Source: Lachnospiraceae bacterium
GTDB lineage: Bacteria > Bacillota > Clostridia > Lachnospirales > Lachnospiraceae
Reading direction: 5' to 3'
DNA: 64,000 nt
Assembly (NCBI GenBank): GCA_902363445.1
Contig: CABJAB010000002.1
Coordinates: 463,811 to 527,810, forward strand
In this document: piece by piece, positions 46,778 to 55,204 of the stretch
How positions within the stretch are numbered: the stretch's first letter is position 1
Layout of the letters: every line of letters begins with the position of its first letter
Notes under the pieces: generated by a model
Databases searched by the model: none
What the model was told of the DNA's origin: nothing
What the model saw: only the letters and a program-made list of their open reading frames with translations
Translations under genes and position numbers: made by a program

Positions 46778-48472
46778 CTATTTAAGACTCCATTCCCCGG
46801 TTTTTACAAACCGCTCTGCCATAGCCTGAGCATTTTCAATAATCCTGCCGTCGTATCCCATGATGCTCAAAAGCCGGATCGCATTTCTGGTCTCCGCCCT
46901 TCCCGGATACAGCTTGTAGGAAAACAGGACGTCATTGTCTTCAATCTGCTCTTCAAAATGATAGTTGGCATATAGATCGCAAAGAAGCTTCGTCAGCTCG
47001 ATGTCATGGGTGGCGGCAAAGCAGAGTACATTTTTCCCCGCCATACTCTCCAGGATCTTGGTGGACGCGGAAATCCGCTCCACCGTATTGGTGCCGCGCA
47101 GGACCTCATCAACAAAACAGAGTACCGGTATCTCATCTCCAATGGTATCCAATATCCGCTTGAGGGATTTTATCTCCACCATATAATAGCTTTCCTTGGT
47201 TTCCAGGCTGTCGCTCAAAGCCATGGAAGAATACACCTTGCAAAAATCCGTTTCATAATAGTTTGCTGAAACCGTGTATATGGTCTGGGCTAATATAGCG
47301 TTTATTCCGATGGTCTTAAGGAATGTAGACTTACCGGAAGCATTGGAACCGGTCACCAGCACCGGCTTGTCCGTCCTTATGGTATTCGGCACAGCATTTT
47401 CCACCAGCGGGTGATAGATTTCCTGACAGCAGAGTGTTCCGGAGGACTTTCTGTGGAAAACCGGTTCACAGAAGGTGTCCAGAAACTCCCGATAGGATCC
47501 GATACAGAGTCCCAGCTCCAGGCATCCCATCGTTTCCATAAGGAGCTCCAGCTCCGCTCCTTTATTCTTTACCACTTTTGTGATCTTGTGGAACATCAGA
47601 AGATCCAGATGTGTCATCATACACATGTAGTCCATGGCAGCTTCCATGAGGGAACCTCCCACTCCTGATTTGGTGGAGAGAATCCAGGACTGGCTCCTGA
47701 CCGGCTTAAGACCTGAGCAGGTTTCCCTGAGATTTTTCTGATAAGGCTCCAGAACCTCTGCTTTTACGTCGATCCGGTTCAGTCTGAGGCCGTATTCCAC
47801 CAGATCCGCCACCTCGGACATACATTGGAAATAGACATCCATGTCCCCTTTGTATTTATAGTAAGTGATGACATTGAATATAATGACACACAGCAGGATC
47901 CCGATGCCGTAAGCCGGACGAATCCCAAAGGATCCGATGGCGCCGATCAAAAGCAGTATCGCCAGCACATGGGGCCATGCCGCTGTTTTTGGCATCTCCT
48001 TCAGCTTATGGACATAATCTGCAAGCGCGATTCTTTTCTTTCTCCCCATCTGCGCGAAACAGACTGCGTACTGTTCCCGGGCCGTGGTATTGGCGCGGAA
48101 ATAATCTGCCAGCTCCGAGCGGCGCTTGAGAACCTTTTCATCAAATTCCGGCGTGCGGAGCGCCCTGTACAGGTATTCTTCTCCAATCGCCGATCCAGTC
48201 GTATTCAAAAGGAGAAAAATATCATCCATCCCCATATCATTCCATGTGATATCGTCGATGGAAAACCGCTCTCCCTTATGCTGCTCATAGTAGTGGGAGA
48301 TCTTGTCGAACTCTTCCAGTGTATATTCCCGATCTGAAACCTTTCCCCACTGTTCCTTTACCTTCTGGCATATATTCCGATAGTGCGCCTTTCTGGATAC
48401 AAAATATTGCACCAGCAGGATTAAAAGCACTCCGGCAATGATGCCGATATAGATCATAGTCTGTTCATCCAT
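46778..48472 (-). CDS. Membrane-anchored MutS-family ATPase
   Basis: 564 residues from ATG at 48472, which has AGAGGATG ahead; an in-frame start at 48538 is rejected as it lies in the leader. N-terminal membrane helix (about 6-25) and a second hydrophobic pair in the middle (about 165-205, [17 protein letters not shown]...[17 protein letters not shown]). The C-terminal ATPase has Walker [32 protein letters not shown] and [16 protein letters not shown]. The MutS mismatch-recognition domains are missing, so it is a MutS relative with core and ATPase domains only. Such proteins occur in Firmicutes and Bacteroidota; their function is unknown. Pairs with rnhA. Confidence 0.85.
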   Translation of the reverse strand: MDEQTMIYIGIIAGVLLILLVQYFVSRKAHYRNICQKVKEQWGKVSDREYTLEEFDKISHYYEQHKGERFSIDDITWNDMGMDDIFLLLNTTGSAIGEEYLYRALRTPEFDEKVLKRRSELADYFRANTTAREQYAVCFAQMGRKKRIALADYVHKLKEMPKTAAWPHVLAILLLIGAIGSFGIRPAYGIGILLCVIIFNVITYYKYKGDMDVYFQCMSEVADLVEYGLRLNRIDVKAEVLEPYQKNLRETCSGLKPVRSQSWILSTKSGVGGSLMEAAMDYMCMMTHLDLLMFHKITKVVKNKGAELELLMETMGCLELGLCIGSYREFLDTFCEPVFHRKSSGTLCCQEIYHPLVENAVPNTIRTDKPVLVTGSNASGKSTFLKTIGINAILAQTIYTVSANYYETDFCKVYSSMALSDSLETKESYYMVEIKSLKRILDTIGDEIPVLCFVDEVLRGTNTVERISASTKILESMAGKNVLCFAATHDIELTKLLCDLYANYHFEEQIEDNDVLFSYKLYPGRAETRNAIRLLSIMGYDGRIIENAQAMAERFVKTGEWSLK

Positions 48473-48599
48473 TCTGTCATCCTCTTGTGATTCTCTGTCG
48501 AAGCTTTGAAAGATGCACATCCCGGCCTGCGGCGGCATTGGAAGCGGCCGGCGCCGCCGGATTTATGCACCCTCATTTCTCTCTGCGGTCATCAGAACC

Positions 48600-48628
48600 A
48601 GTATAAAAGCTTCCCGCCTGAAAGTCAA
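48600..48628 (-). promoter_or_regulatory. SigmaA-type promoter of the MutS-like/rnhA operon
   Basis: On minus: -35 TTGACT (48623-48628), 17-base spacer, -10 TATACT (48600-48605), three bases past the spoIVA stop. The leader of about 120 bases is GC-rich around 48530-48560. Confidence 0.75.
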
Positions 48629-48631
48629 CAA

Positions 48632-50107
48632 TCAGATAATGATACAGATCATGCCGCCATTGCTGTCGTTGATGATCTTCTGGAGGGTTTCCTGAAGCTT
48701 CAGCTGACAGGAATCGGTCATCTGAGCGACCTTTGTCTGTATGCCGTCTGTGACGATCTGTTCTATGGACTTTCCAAAAATACTGGTATTCCATACGCCG
48801 TCGTCATTTTCCTGACTGTTCTCCCTGATATAAGCGATCAGGTCCTCCGCCTGTTTCTCATCCCCCACGATGGGAGCAATCTCCGTTTCTATGGAAGCTC
48901 GGATCAGGTTAATGGAAGGAGCCTGAGCATGGATCTTGACTCCAAATTTATTTCCATGCTTGATGACCTCCGGATCATCCAGAAGAATCTCACTCCGTTC
49001 CGGCATGATGACTCCATATCCTTTTTGCCGGACAGCGTCCATGGCATTCTTCATCTTGTCATATTCTCCTTTGGTCTTGGAGAACTGCTTCAAAATCCCC
49101 ATCAGCTGATATTCCCCGCCGATGGGCACGCCGGTGTAATCGCTCAGTATCTGATAATAAACTCCGTCGTCTACCATCACGTCGAGAGAGACCTTTCCAT
49201 CGGAAAGATCGGCACGCCGGAGCTGTACCCTCTTTATGGGAGAATCATCTCCCTGGATATATTCCGACAGCAGATCCTTCATATATGTGATGCCGCCCAT
49301 CATCTCCTTCACGATGCCCAGGATCTTTTCCTTCAGCCAGTGAGTAGCAGGCAGAATCTCCGCCCATTTCGGCATATAGAAATCCAATTCCGATATCGGG
49401 AATTCATTCAGCACCTCTTCCAATATCCTGGTAATATCGTCTTTTTTAAGCTGCTCGCAGTTGACCGGGAGCACCTGCACCTGGTATTCCTCCGACAGCT
49501 TCTCTGCCAGCCCTTTGGCTTCATCAGAATAGGGCATCATGGTATTGAGAAGCATAACGAAGGGTTTTCCGATCTCCCTCAGCTCATCGATGGTCTGTTT
49601 CTCTGCTTCTATGTATCCGGCCCTGGGAATCTCTCCAAAGGAACCGTCGGTGGTGATGACAATACCGATGGTGGAATGTTCCTTAATAACCTTTTCCGTC
49701 CCGATGGCCGCCGCCTGGGTAAAGGGGATCTCATAATCGAACCAGGGCGTTTTTACCATCCGCTCTTCTTCGTTCTCTATATGTCCGCTCGCTCCGTCCA
49801 CCATAAAGCCCACACAGTCGATCAGCCGCACCTTTACATCCACGTCATTTCCCACCTGGATAGCCGCCGCTTCTTTCGGTATAAATTTCGGTTCCGTCGT
49901 CATGATGGTCTTTCCGGCCGCTGACTGCGGCAGTTCATCCTGTGCCCTGCTCTTTTCGTGGGCATCCTTGATATTCGGCAGCACTAGAAGATCCATAAAT
50001 CTTTTAATAAAAGTAGATTTACCCGTCCGTACCGGCCCCACCACTCCCACATAGATCTCTCCGCCCGTTCTTGCCTGGATGTCCTTGTATACATGAAAAT
50101 TGTCCAT
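48632..50107 (-). CDS. spoIVA: Stage IV sporulation protein A
   Basis: 491 residues, typical length. A GTPase/ATPase-like N-terminal domain has Walker A GVVGPVRTGKSTFIKRFM (residues about 22-39); the middle and C-terminal domains polymerise into the basal layer of the spore coat. It is an ATP-hydrolysing spore morphogenetic protein made in the mother cell. The ribosome site GGAGGG is strong, and a sigma E-like promoter precedes it. Confidence 0.97.
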   Translation of the reverse strand: MDNFHVYKDIQARTGGEIYVGVVGPVRTGKSTFIKRFMDLLVLPNIKDAHEKSRAQDELPQSAAGKTIMTTEPKFIPKEAAAIQVGNDVDVKVRLIDCVGFMVDGASGHIENEEERMVKTPWFDYEIPFTQAAAIGTEKVIKEHSTIGIVITTDGSFGEIPRAGYIEAEKQTIDELREIGKPFVMLLNTMMPYSDEAKGLAEKLSEEYQVQVLPVNCEQLKKDDITRILEEVLNEFPISELDFYMPKWAEILPATHWLKEKILGIVKEMMGGITYMKDLLSEYIQGDDSPIKRVQLRRADLSDGKVSLDVMVDDGVYYQILSDYTGVPIGGEYQLMGILKQFSKTKGEYDKMKNAMDAVRQKGYGVIMPERSEILLDDPEVIKHGNKFGVKIHAQAPSINLIRASIETEIAPIVGDEKQAEDLIAYIRENSQENDDGVWNTSIFGKSIEQIVTDGIQTKVAQMTDSCQLKLQETLQKIINDSNGGMICIII

Positions 50108-50135
50108 AAAAAATCCCTCCTGTATATGCTGATAA

Positions 50136-50166
50136 AGTATATGCAGAAGGGATTTCCCATTATACC
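50136..50166 (-). promoter_or_regulatory. Sigma E-like promoter of spoIVA
   Basis: On minus: -35 element GGTATAAT (50159-50166), 14-base spacer, -10 element GCATATACT (50136-50144), resembling the mother-cell sigma E pattern. The transcript would start about 20 bases before the ribosome site. Confidence 0.55.
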
Positions 50167-50172
50167 CTTTAA

Positions 50173-51291
50173 TTATGAAATTTGTACTCGTCCGACCCGT
50201 TCCGTCCGGACAATACAGACCCAGGTCTTTCCCTGGTTCAGCTTGATCTCGTTGCCCTGTGAATCATAATAATGGGTCACGCCCCATTCTCCGTCCTTTT
50301 TCCAGGTGACCGGTATCACTTTTCCGTCGGTGATAAACTGTCCTACGCCTTCTCCCTGTACAAAAATATTCAGATAATCCGTATCAAAATAATGTTCATA
50401 GTCACACACCTGGATGATGATATTTTTGCAGGTCAGCTGTTCGTCATTGCCGGCGTCCACATGAGGCCCCTCGAACTGATAGCGGTAATAAAGACCATCC
50501 TCGGCATTGTATTCAAACCAAGGCTTATTGGAAATGTATTCCACAGATACCCGGCTGGCAGGCGATGCGTCAGGCATGGACGGCGTCTCTCCATCCGCCG
50601 CAAACTGATAATGGCCCGTATAGCTTTCCGGATACTGGTTATCGTATCCCATCCGTTCTATAGCATACTTGATCTCTTCTCCCGACGTAAAATGATGGTG
50701 AGGCTTCTCACGCCCCTCCATACTGTGGTAAGCCCATTCGCTGGCTCCTGTCACGCCGTTCACGCAGTCACACTGGCCGCCCTCCAGATAAGGCCTCGCA
50801 TATTCGCACTGGCCGTAGTGGAAGAAAATGGACTCAAATTCCTTTTGAAAGAACGCATGGTAAGTCCTGGCGCTCCGGATGGAGCCTATCTCCTTCAGAT
50901 CGTCATACTGCTCAAAAAAGGCCACAAAACGAACGGCGCTGGCCTCTGCGGGCGCTTCGTATATGACATCCGCCGCACTCAATCCATAGCTTGGCTGGGC
51001 TGCTTTCACGTTGCTGATCATCACGGCGGCCGGCCGTCTCCGGCCAATTTCCTCCGGCACCCACTGGCCGGTCAGATAGCTCCTGACCATCCCCTCTGGG
51101 ACCGCTTCTGTTTCCGGTTCCGTCTCTGCCGTTTCCGTGACAGCCGCCGTTTTCGGAACCGTTTCCGCAGCTTTTTCCGTTTCAGTCGCTTTCGTAGTCT
51201 CCTCCTGCTTCTTACCGCAGCCCGCCAAAAGCATCAGGATAACAAACAAGGATACTCCCATTTGAAGCTTTCTTTTTCTAAGTTTTTTCAT
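50173..51291 (-). CDS. DUF3048 lipoprotein, copy 2
   Basis: 372 residues. Lipobox LLAGCGKK, Glu/Thr-rich linker, then DUF3048 from MVRSYLTGQWVPEEIGRRRPAAVMISNVKAAQPS. Shared with copy 1: HYGQCEYA, WKKDGEWGVTHYYD and KLNQGKTWVC. Differences include an altered segment around residues 175-190. Own promoter at 51341-51369. Sits beside spoIVA. Confidence 0.9.
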   Translation of the reverse strand: MKKLRKRKLQMGVSLFVILMLLAGCGKKQEETTKATETEKAAETVPKTAAVTETAETEPETEAVPEGMVRSYLTGQWVPEEIGRRRPAAVMISNVKAAQPSYGLSAADVIYEAPAEASAVRFVAFFEQYDDLKEIGSIRSARTYHAFFQKEFESIFFHYGQCEYARPYLEGGQCDCVNGVTGASEWAYHSMEGREKPHHHFTSGEEIKYAIERMGYDNQYPESYTGHYQFAADGETPSMPDASPASRVSVEYISNKPWFEYNAEDGLYYRYQFEGPHVDAGNDEQLTCKNIIIQVCDYEHYFDTDYLNIFVQGEGVGQFITDGKVIPVTWKKDGEWGVTHYYDSQGNEIKLNQGKTWVCIVRTERVGRVQIS

Positions 51292-51340
51292 AAACGTTCC
51301 TGCCTCCCCCGTACAAAATTCAAATTTTCTTTGTATACCG

Positions 51341-51369
51341 ATTGTATCATATCCAGGACTTTACCGCAA
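51341..51369 (-). promoter_or_regulatory. SigmaA-type promoter of the second DUF3048 gene
   Basis: On minus: -35 TTGCGG (51364-51369), 17-base spacer, -10 TACAAT (51341-51346). A plus promoter for the PTS-like gene must lie in 51400-51500 but I could not fix its elements. Confidence 0.65.
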
Positions 51370-51525
51370 TTTTCTTTTCCATGGATTCCCATAAAAATCT
51401 CTTGCTTCTTTTCCTATTCTGTGGTATGCTGGGTTGCGGCATCTGACAAGACAGTTGTATTTATTTTTTTTACATAGGTATTGTCTGGGAGAGTAAAACA
51501 AAGTATGAGAAAGGCGGTAACACTT

Positions 51526-52581
51526 ATGAAAAAATGGCTGAACCGGCTGTTCATCGACGGCCTCAGCGGCATGGCCACTGGCCTCTTTTCCACATTGATC
51601 GTCGGAACCATCATCCAGCAGATCGGAAACTTGATCGGCGGGCCCGTGGGGAACTTTCTGTTCTTCTTCGGCAAAATGGCTGCGGCTCTGACCGGCGCAG
51701 GCATCGGCTGCGGCGTAGCATGCAAATTTAAAGAAAGTCCCCTAGTAGTCCTTTCCGCGGCCACCAGCGGTATGGTCGGCGCTTTTGCCAGCCAGATCAT
51801 CGCAGGAAAGGTTCTTGTTGACGGGAGCATCGTCCTGACCGGCCCCGGAGAACCTCTCGGCGCGTTTATCGCCGCATATGTGGGAATTGAGATCGGGCAC
51901 CTGATCGCGGGCAAAACGAAGCTGGACATCGTCCTGACTCCGATTGTCTGTATCACTGCCGGCTCCGCCGTCGGCCTTGTCCTCAGCCCTCCAATCTCCG
52001 CTTTTATGACCTCTTTAGGAGCGCTGATCAATTGGGGGACCGAGCAGCAGCCTTTCCTTATGGGCATCATTGTGTCTGTCCTGATGGGGATGATCCTCAC
52101 CCTGCCTATCAGCTCCGCAGCCCTCGGCGTCTCCCTGAGCCTGGCCGGCCTGTCTGCAGGCGCCGCCACGGTCGGATGCTGCGCCAACATGATAGGCTTT
52201 GCGGTAGCCAGCTATAAAGAAAACAAAATGGGCGGACTGCTGGCACAAGGCATCGGTACCAGTATGCTTCAGGTTCCCAATATCGTCAGGAAACCGGTCA
52301 TCTGGCTGCCGGCCATCATCAGCAGCGCCATATTAGGGCCTCTGTCCACCATGGTCTTCCATATGACCAACAATCCAGTCGGCTCAGGAATGGGCACTGC
52401 CGGCCTGGTGGGACAGATCATGACTTTCCAGACTATGGCCGCCGCAGAGGGCGCTGCCGTCGTACTTCTTAAGATCGCACTGCTCCATTTCCTTCTGCCC
52501 GGTATCCTTGCCTATCTGATATCCTGGTTCATGAGAAAAAAGAATTGGATCAAGGACGGCGATATGAAGCTGGACGTTTGA
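51526..52581 (+). CDS. PTS IIC-like membrane transporter (EIIC_2 family)
   Basis: 351 residues from ATG at 51526, with AAAGGCGG ahead; ATG at 51505 and TTG at 51481 are in frame. About nine to ten hydrophobic segments rich in Gly and Ala, with GLSGMATGLFSTLIVGTIIQQIG and PTS_EIIC_2 pattern features such as GLVGQIMTFQTM. No IIA, IIB or HPr gene is nearby and no phospho-acceptor cysteine domain is fused, so it may not be a sugar transporter in the strict sense. It is the only gene in a single-gene unit on plus, with its own terminator. Confidence 0.85.
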   Translation: MKKWLNRLFIDGLSGMATGLFSTLIVGTIIQQIGNLIGGPVGNFLFFFGKMAAALTGAGIGCGVACKFKESPLVVLSAATSGMVGAFASQIIAGKVLVDGSIVLTGPGEPLGAFIAAYVGIEIGHLIAGKTKLDIVLTPIVCITAGSAVGLVLSPPISAFMTSLGALINWGTEQQPFLMGIIVSVLMGMILTLPISSAALGVSLSLAGLSAGAATVGCCANMIGFAVASYKENKMGGLLAQGIGTSMLQVPNIVRKPVIWLPAIISSAILGPLSTMVFHMTNNPVGSGMGTAGLVGQIMTFQTMAAAEGAAVVLLKIALLHFLLPGILAYLISWFMRKKNWIKDGDMKLDV

Positions 52582-52599
52582 TCATATTTAACACAGCAG

Positions 52600-52634
52600 A
52601 ACCGGCCTGCGCTTTATGCACAGGCCGGTTTTTC
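52600..52634 (+). terminator. Terminator of the PTS IIC-like gene
   Basis: Perfect 10-base-pair stem AACCGGCCTG / CAGGCCGGTT (52600-52609, 52621-52630), 11-base loop, followed by TTTCT. It may also stop transcription from the GH2 gene in the opposite direction, though T-run on minus is poor. Confidence 0.75.
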
Positions 52635-52638
52635 TGGT

Positions 52639-55161
52639 TCACAAATGCCTCTTCATATCCATGGCAGCCGCATAAGCCAGGAACCGTTCACTTCTTTTCT
52701 CCATGTCCTCCGCGCTGACTCCGAAATACCGGTAAATATCTGCCGCCGCTTTATTCGCTTCCTCCCATTTGCTTTCCGCGGAAAAAGAAACCGACATATG
52801 CTGGCGCACCGCCTCTGTTTCCACGTTTAATTCTCCGTATACCTTTCCGTCTTCCTTCAAAGGAATCCGATACCTCTCATATCTCATGGGAAGCGCACTG
52901 GAAGGGACCTGCTCCGCCTCCCGGTTCCGCTTCTCCATCTGGCCGATATACGCCTCCAGCTCTGCTTTTCCCGGATGCCTTCCAAGAGGCGCTGGCATCG
53001 GAGTCTTTACGAGCTCCGGGCATTCGCAAAGCACCAGGTTTCCCCACATACATCGTCTGGCCATCTCATACGAACGGGAATTCGGATTCTGCTTCTCTGC
53101 CCCATATTTCTCGATCAAGTATTTTTCCAGTTCTTCAACGGTATGAGTGCCGGGGTCTGTATCGCGGCAAAGAAGCTCCAGCTGCTTTTCCCACCTCTCC
53201 CTCTCTTTTCCTTTATGTCTGCTCTTTCCTGCCAGGAAAACGGCGGTCGGCCCGTCGCTGCCTCCAATAATGGATACCGCCGCACTCTTTTTCTCAGTAA
53301 ATGCCGTCTTTTTCCGCCCCGTGCTCTCCGGAATGCCGTTTAGCTCCCCTTGGCGGATAATCCGCTCATTCAAAACCTTCATCCAGTTCTTATCCACCTT
53401 TTCAGTTTCCCTGTCATAGGTTATCAATCCGTTTATTTCATCTTCAATATCCGAAAGCTGGGTATATACTGTGGCGGAGACTCCTTTTTTTACAGAAGGG
53501 ATCACGGTTTTTTCCATGAGACGCTCCAAACCGTTCTTAAGTTCCTCCTCCGATTCAAACTGCTTATAACCGTATGCCTTTCCGCCGAGACGATACCCAT
53601 CGGCCTGCAGAGAGTAACCGCCGAACTCCGTAAGAGCTGCTGCCCGCTTTTCCTTTCGGAACAAGAAGGGCAAAAAATAGGAATGGATACTTTTGATGTC
53701 TCCTCCTCCCTGGTCATACCAGCCGCTGGCCTGATCTATGATGCGTGACCCGTCAAGACTCCGAATTTCCTCTGTGATCCCCTCTGCGTCAAACTGCCCC
53801 CATCCTTCATTGAACGGAACCCAGCAGACAATACACGGATGGTTGTAAAGAACCTTCACCGTTTCCCTGACTTCCCTGCGAAACTCTGCGCAGCCTTCCT
53901 TTTCCCTTCGGGAAAGAAGCCTCCGCCATCGGTCCTTCACAGAAATATGAAGATAGCTGAAAGCAGTCGCCAGATAAGTGACAAACCATTGTCTGTATGA
54001 ACTCCCTCCGTTGACCATATCCTGCCACACCAGCATTCCCAGCCTGTCACAATGATAATACCATCTCTCCTGTTCTATCTTCACATGTTTTCTCATCATC
54101 CGAAATCCCATGTCTTTTGCCAGCTCAATATCATGGACGAACGCCTGGTCACATGGAGCCGTATAAAGGCCGTCAGGCCAATATCCCTGGTCCAGGACGC
54201 CTGTCTGAAAATAAGGACGGCCATTCAGAAAAATCCTGGAGATCCCATTTTCATCCTTTTTAACCTCACATTTTCGCATGGCAAAATAACTGAGTACAGA
54301 ATCCTGTTCCGTTTTTATGAGCACTCCATAAAGAAAGGGATGCTCCGGTGTCCAGCTCTCAAAATCCATGAGGTCAATGGTCCACTCACGGTTCCCGGAA
54401 GCCCTGATCCTAACCTTTTCCTCTTCCCATTCTCCCTCAGGCAAAACTCCGTGTTCCGAAAATTCCGTAACAAACGCATCGGAAAAGGGGGTTAAGACCG
54501 TTATCTGTACCGGGACCGTTTTCCTGGTCCCCACCTTGATCTTTACCCGTCCCTCCTCATAGTCTGTACGTATCCGAACATACCGGACAGAATCTTCCGG
54601 CACGGATTCCAGCCAGACCGGCTGCCAGATACCGCTTTGCGCCGTATAAAACATGCCGCCGCAGTCAATCTTCTGCTTCCCTCTGCTGTGCCATGAGGTA
54701 TCGCTTACATCCTTCACTTTAAGCAGTAACTCGTTTTCCGCCTCTCTGCTGCAAAAATCCGTGATATCCAATGTGAACGGCAGATATCCGCCCACATGGC
54801 TTCCTGCTTCTTTCCCATTGACGTATACCGTACAGGACTGGTCCACCGCTCCAAAGTGCAGAAGCAGCCGGCCGGCATCATACTTTCGCAGCATATCTCC
54901 AGCCGAAAAAAAACTCCGGTACCAAAGCCGCTCTTCTGGCATAAGCTGCCGGTTCACACCGGACAGAGGCGCTTCTGGAGAAAAGGGAACAAGAATCTGT
55001 CCTTCAAATGCGACCGGCCTATTCTCATCATCTGTAAACTTATATTCCCACAGACCGTTCAGGCTCATCCAGCCGCTTCGCACCAGAGAAGGCCTGGGAT
55101 ACTCCATCCAGACATGATCGGGGGTAACGGAATCGCTCCACCTCGTCTTCAATCCTTCCAT
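52639..55161 (-). CDS. GH2 glycosidase with IGGSDGPT-type C-terminal extension
   Basis: 840 residues. Sugar-binding domain (about 20-190), immunoglobulin-like domain (190-305) and TIM barrel (305-605) of family GH2. The acid/base is E452 in PFNEGWG and the nucleophile is E512 in LTEFGG. No signal peptide, so it is cytosolic. After residue about 615 the chain leaves the GH2 fold. A segment at 628-646 (AVSIIGGSDGPTAVFLAGK) resembles the IGGADGPT motif of the beta subunit of Na+-translocating decarboxylases; about 190 further residues are charged and helical, with no recognised domain. Substrate not determined. Part of the Gfo/Idh-linked unit, 43 bases downstream. Confidence 0.88.
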   Translation of the reverse strand: MEGLKTRWSDSVTPDHVWMEYPRPSLVRSGWMSLNGLWEYKFTDDENRPVAFEGQILVPFSPEAPLSGVNRQLMPEERLWYRSFFSAGDMLRKYDAGRLLLHFGAVDQSCTVYVNGKEAGSHVGGYLPFTLDITDFCSREAENELLLKVKDVSDTSWHSRGKQKIDCGGMFYTAQSGIWQPVWLESVPEDSVRYVRIRTDYEEGRVKIKVGTRKTVPVQITVLTPFSDAFVTEFSEHGVLPEGEWEEEKVRIRASGNREWTIDLMDFESWTPEHPFLYGVLIKTEQDSVLSYFAMRKCEVKKDENGISRIFLNGRPYFQTGVLDQGYWPDGLYTAPCDQAFVHDIELAKDMGFRMMRKHVKIEQERWYYHCDRLGMLVWQDMVNGGSSYRQWFVTYLATAFSYLHISVKDRWRRLLSRREKEGCAEFRREVRETVKVLYNHPCIVCWVPFNEGWGQFDAEGITEEIRSLDGSRIIDQASGWYDQGGGDIKSIHSYFLPFLFRKEKRAAALTEFGGYSLQADGYRLGGKAYGYKQFESEEELKNGLERLMEKTVIPSVKKGVSATVYTQLSDIEDEINGLITYDRETEKVDKNWMKVLNERIIRQGELNGIPESTGRKKTAFTEKKSAAVSIIGGSDGPTAVFLAGKSRHKGKERERWEKQLELLCRDTDPGTHTVEELEKYLIEKYGAEKQNPNSRSYEMARRCMWGNLVLCECPELVKTPMPAPLGRHPGKAELEAYIGQMEKRNREAEQVPSSALPMRYERYRIPLKEDGKVYGELNVETEAVRQHMSVSFSAESKWEEANKAAADIYRYFGVSAEDMEKRSERFLAYAAAMDMKRHL

Positions 55162-55204
55162 TCACTTTCCGCCTCTCTTGTCTCCTGATTCTGCCTCCGC
55201 TTCT

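Noticed and set aside
48473..48538. Longer N-terminus of the MutS-like protein (22 extra residues)
   Set aside because: The extra codons lie in the GC-rich leader with no ribosome site; the ATG at 48472 has one and begins a membrane helix.
48506..49924. 472-codon plus-strand open frame
   Set aside because: Opposite spoIVA; no domain or start signal supports it.
51414..52190. 258-codon minus-strand open frame rich in Pro, Arg and Thr
   Set aside because: Antisense to the PTS IIC-like gene, whose membrane segments and ribosome site show it is the real frame.
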